Source of the DNA: Salminus brasiliensis
Lineage: Eukaryota > Chordata > Actinopteri > Characiformes > Bryconidae
Reading direction: 5' to 3'
Assembly (NCBI RefSeq): GCF_030463535.1
Contig: NC_132878.1
Coordinates: 24,686,925-24,750,924, forward strand
DNA length: 64,000 nucleotides
Under the pieces are notes generated by a model. The model searched no databases, had not been told where the DNA came from, and worked only from the letters and a program-made list of their open reading frames with translations. Positions within the stretch are counted from its first letter, which is position 1; every line of letters starts with the position of its first letter. Shown here in pieces: positions 63,231 to 64,000 of this stretch. Position numbers and translations under genes: made by a program.

Positions 63231-63752
63231 TAAGACATAAGTAATATGTAGACATAAGTACTTTAGACAAGCAAAAATAAGCAAAACTAAATAAGTGCTA
63301 TAGATGTAAGTGGACAACAGTACATAGGTACTATAGACATAAGTATACAAATGTTTATAGGTACTATAGACATAAGTAGACAAAACTAGATAAGTGCTAT
63401 AGACATAAGTAGACAAAACTAGATAAGTGCTATAGACATAAGTAGACAAAACTAGATAGATACTATAGACATAAGTAGACAAACCTATATAAGTGATATA
63501 GATGTAAATAGAGCAAAGCAGATAGGTACTATAGACATAAGTAGACAAAACTAGATAGATACTATAGACATAAGTAGACAAACCTATATAAGTGATATAG
63601 ATGTAAATAGAGCAAAGCAGATAGGTACTATAGACATAAGTAGACAAAACTATATAAGTGCTATAGACATAAGTAGACAAAACTAGATAAGTGGTATAGA
63701 TGTAAATAGACAAAAGTTGATAAATACTATAGACATAAGTAGACAAAACTAG
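63231..63752. repeat. 33-base minisatellite
   Basis: About 15 imperfect units of roughly 33 bases, built on CTATAGACATAAGTAGACAA. Since 33 is divisible by three, one minus-strand frame stays open and reads STYVYSTYLVL over and over. I take this as a by-product of the repeat, not a protein. Confidence 0.9.
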
Positions 63753-64000
63753 CTATAGATGCAGAAGTGTGTGCTCTGTAGAAAATGTACTTATCTGCAC
63801 ATTAACAGAAGAAGTATTTTGACCAGGAGTGTCCACATTATTTTGAACATGACTGTACATGCCTCAGAACACCCCTTCTTACAATCTGTTTATTTTTCTG
63901 TTCCCTTATGCAAAGGTTTGGGGACTCTTGGCCAAATGACACGCTTTGTTTATTGAAAAGTAGTAAACAACCTCTAGCTACTCCAACACAAACACTGTAT

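Noticed and set aside
63216..63746. 176-residue repetitive protein on the minus strand
   Set aside because: Simple by-product of a 33-base minisatellite; no start context, signal or splice structure.
63231..63752. CRISPR-like array
   Set aside because: The units are contiguous and imperfect with no unique spacers, and the DNA is eukaryotic.

Overview
The window looks like teleost fish nuclear DNA, probably from an ostariophysan or similar fish; I cannot name the species. The reasons are AT-rich intergenic DNA, spliced genes with GT/AG introns and AATAAA signals, one CpG-rich promoter, and many fish-type repeats (Tc1-like transposons, Ty3/gypsy relics, tRNA-derived and other short interspersed repeats, MITE-like hairpins, microsatellites).

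Positions 1-35,000 hold a tandem array of six small genes, all on the minus strand, which I call copies A to F. The spliced coding frame ends at 5498, 11493, 14065, 20458, 26686 and 33285. Each has a TATA box, a tiny non-coding first exon, a 90-base exon for a signal peptide and acidic linker, a 66-base exon that starts a short amphipathic peptide after a dibasic site, and a last exon of 75-78 bases that ends it and adds an Ala/Gly-rich tail. The predicted prepropeptides have 76-77 residues. The predicted mature parts carry two cysteines spaced C-x5-C and begin GLLD, GILD or GLFD, which recalls frog-skin antimicrobial peptides. I do not recognise the family. The signal exon and the intron after it are nearly invariant, while the mature-peptide exon differs sharply between copies. 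The DNA between the genes is duplicated and full of old retroelement pieces.

Positions 36,000-46,100 hold two ribonuclease A superfamily genes, on opposite strands (36516-36962 minus, 45044-45418 plus). Both encode small secreted proteins of the fish RNase/angiogenin type, each in a single coding exon behind a splice acceptor. A damaged Tc1-like transposon and a local duplication lie between them. With the array they may form a secreted host-defence neighbourhood; this is inference.

Positions 48,660-54,660 hold a two-exon C2H2 zinc-finger gene on the plus strand with a CpG-rich promoter: 574 residues, an N-terminal glycine run and coiled coil, and five C-terminal zinc fingers.

Positions 54,700-64,000 show no gene I can support. 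They contain an inverted-repeat element, Tc1-like relics, a 187-base direct repeat and a 33-base minisatellite.
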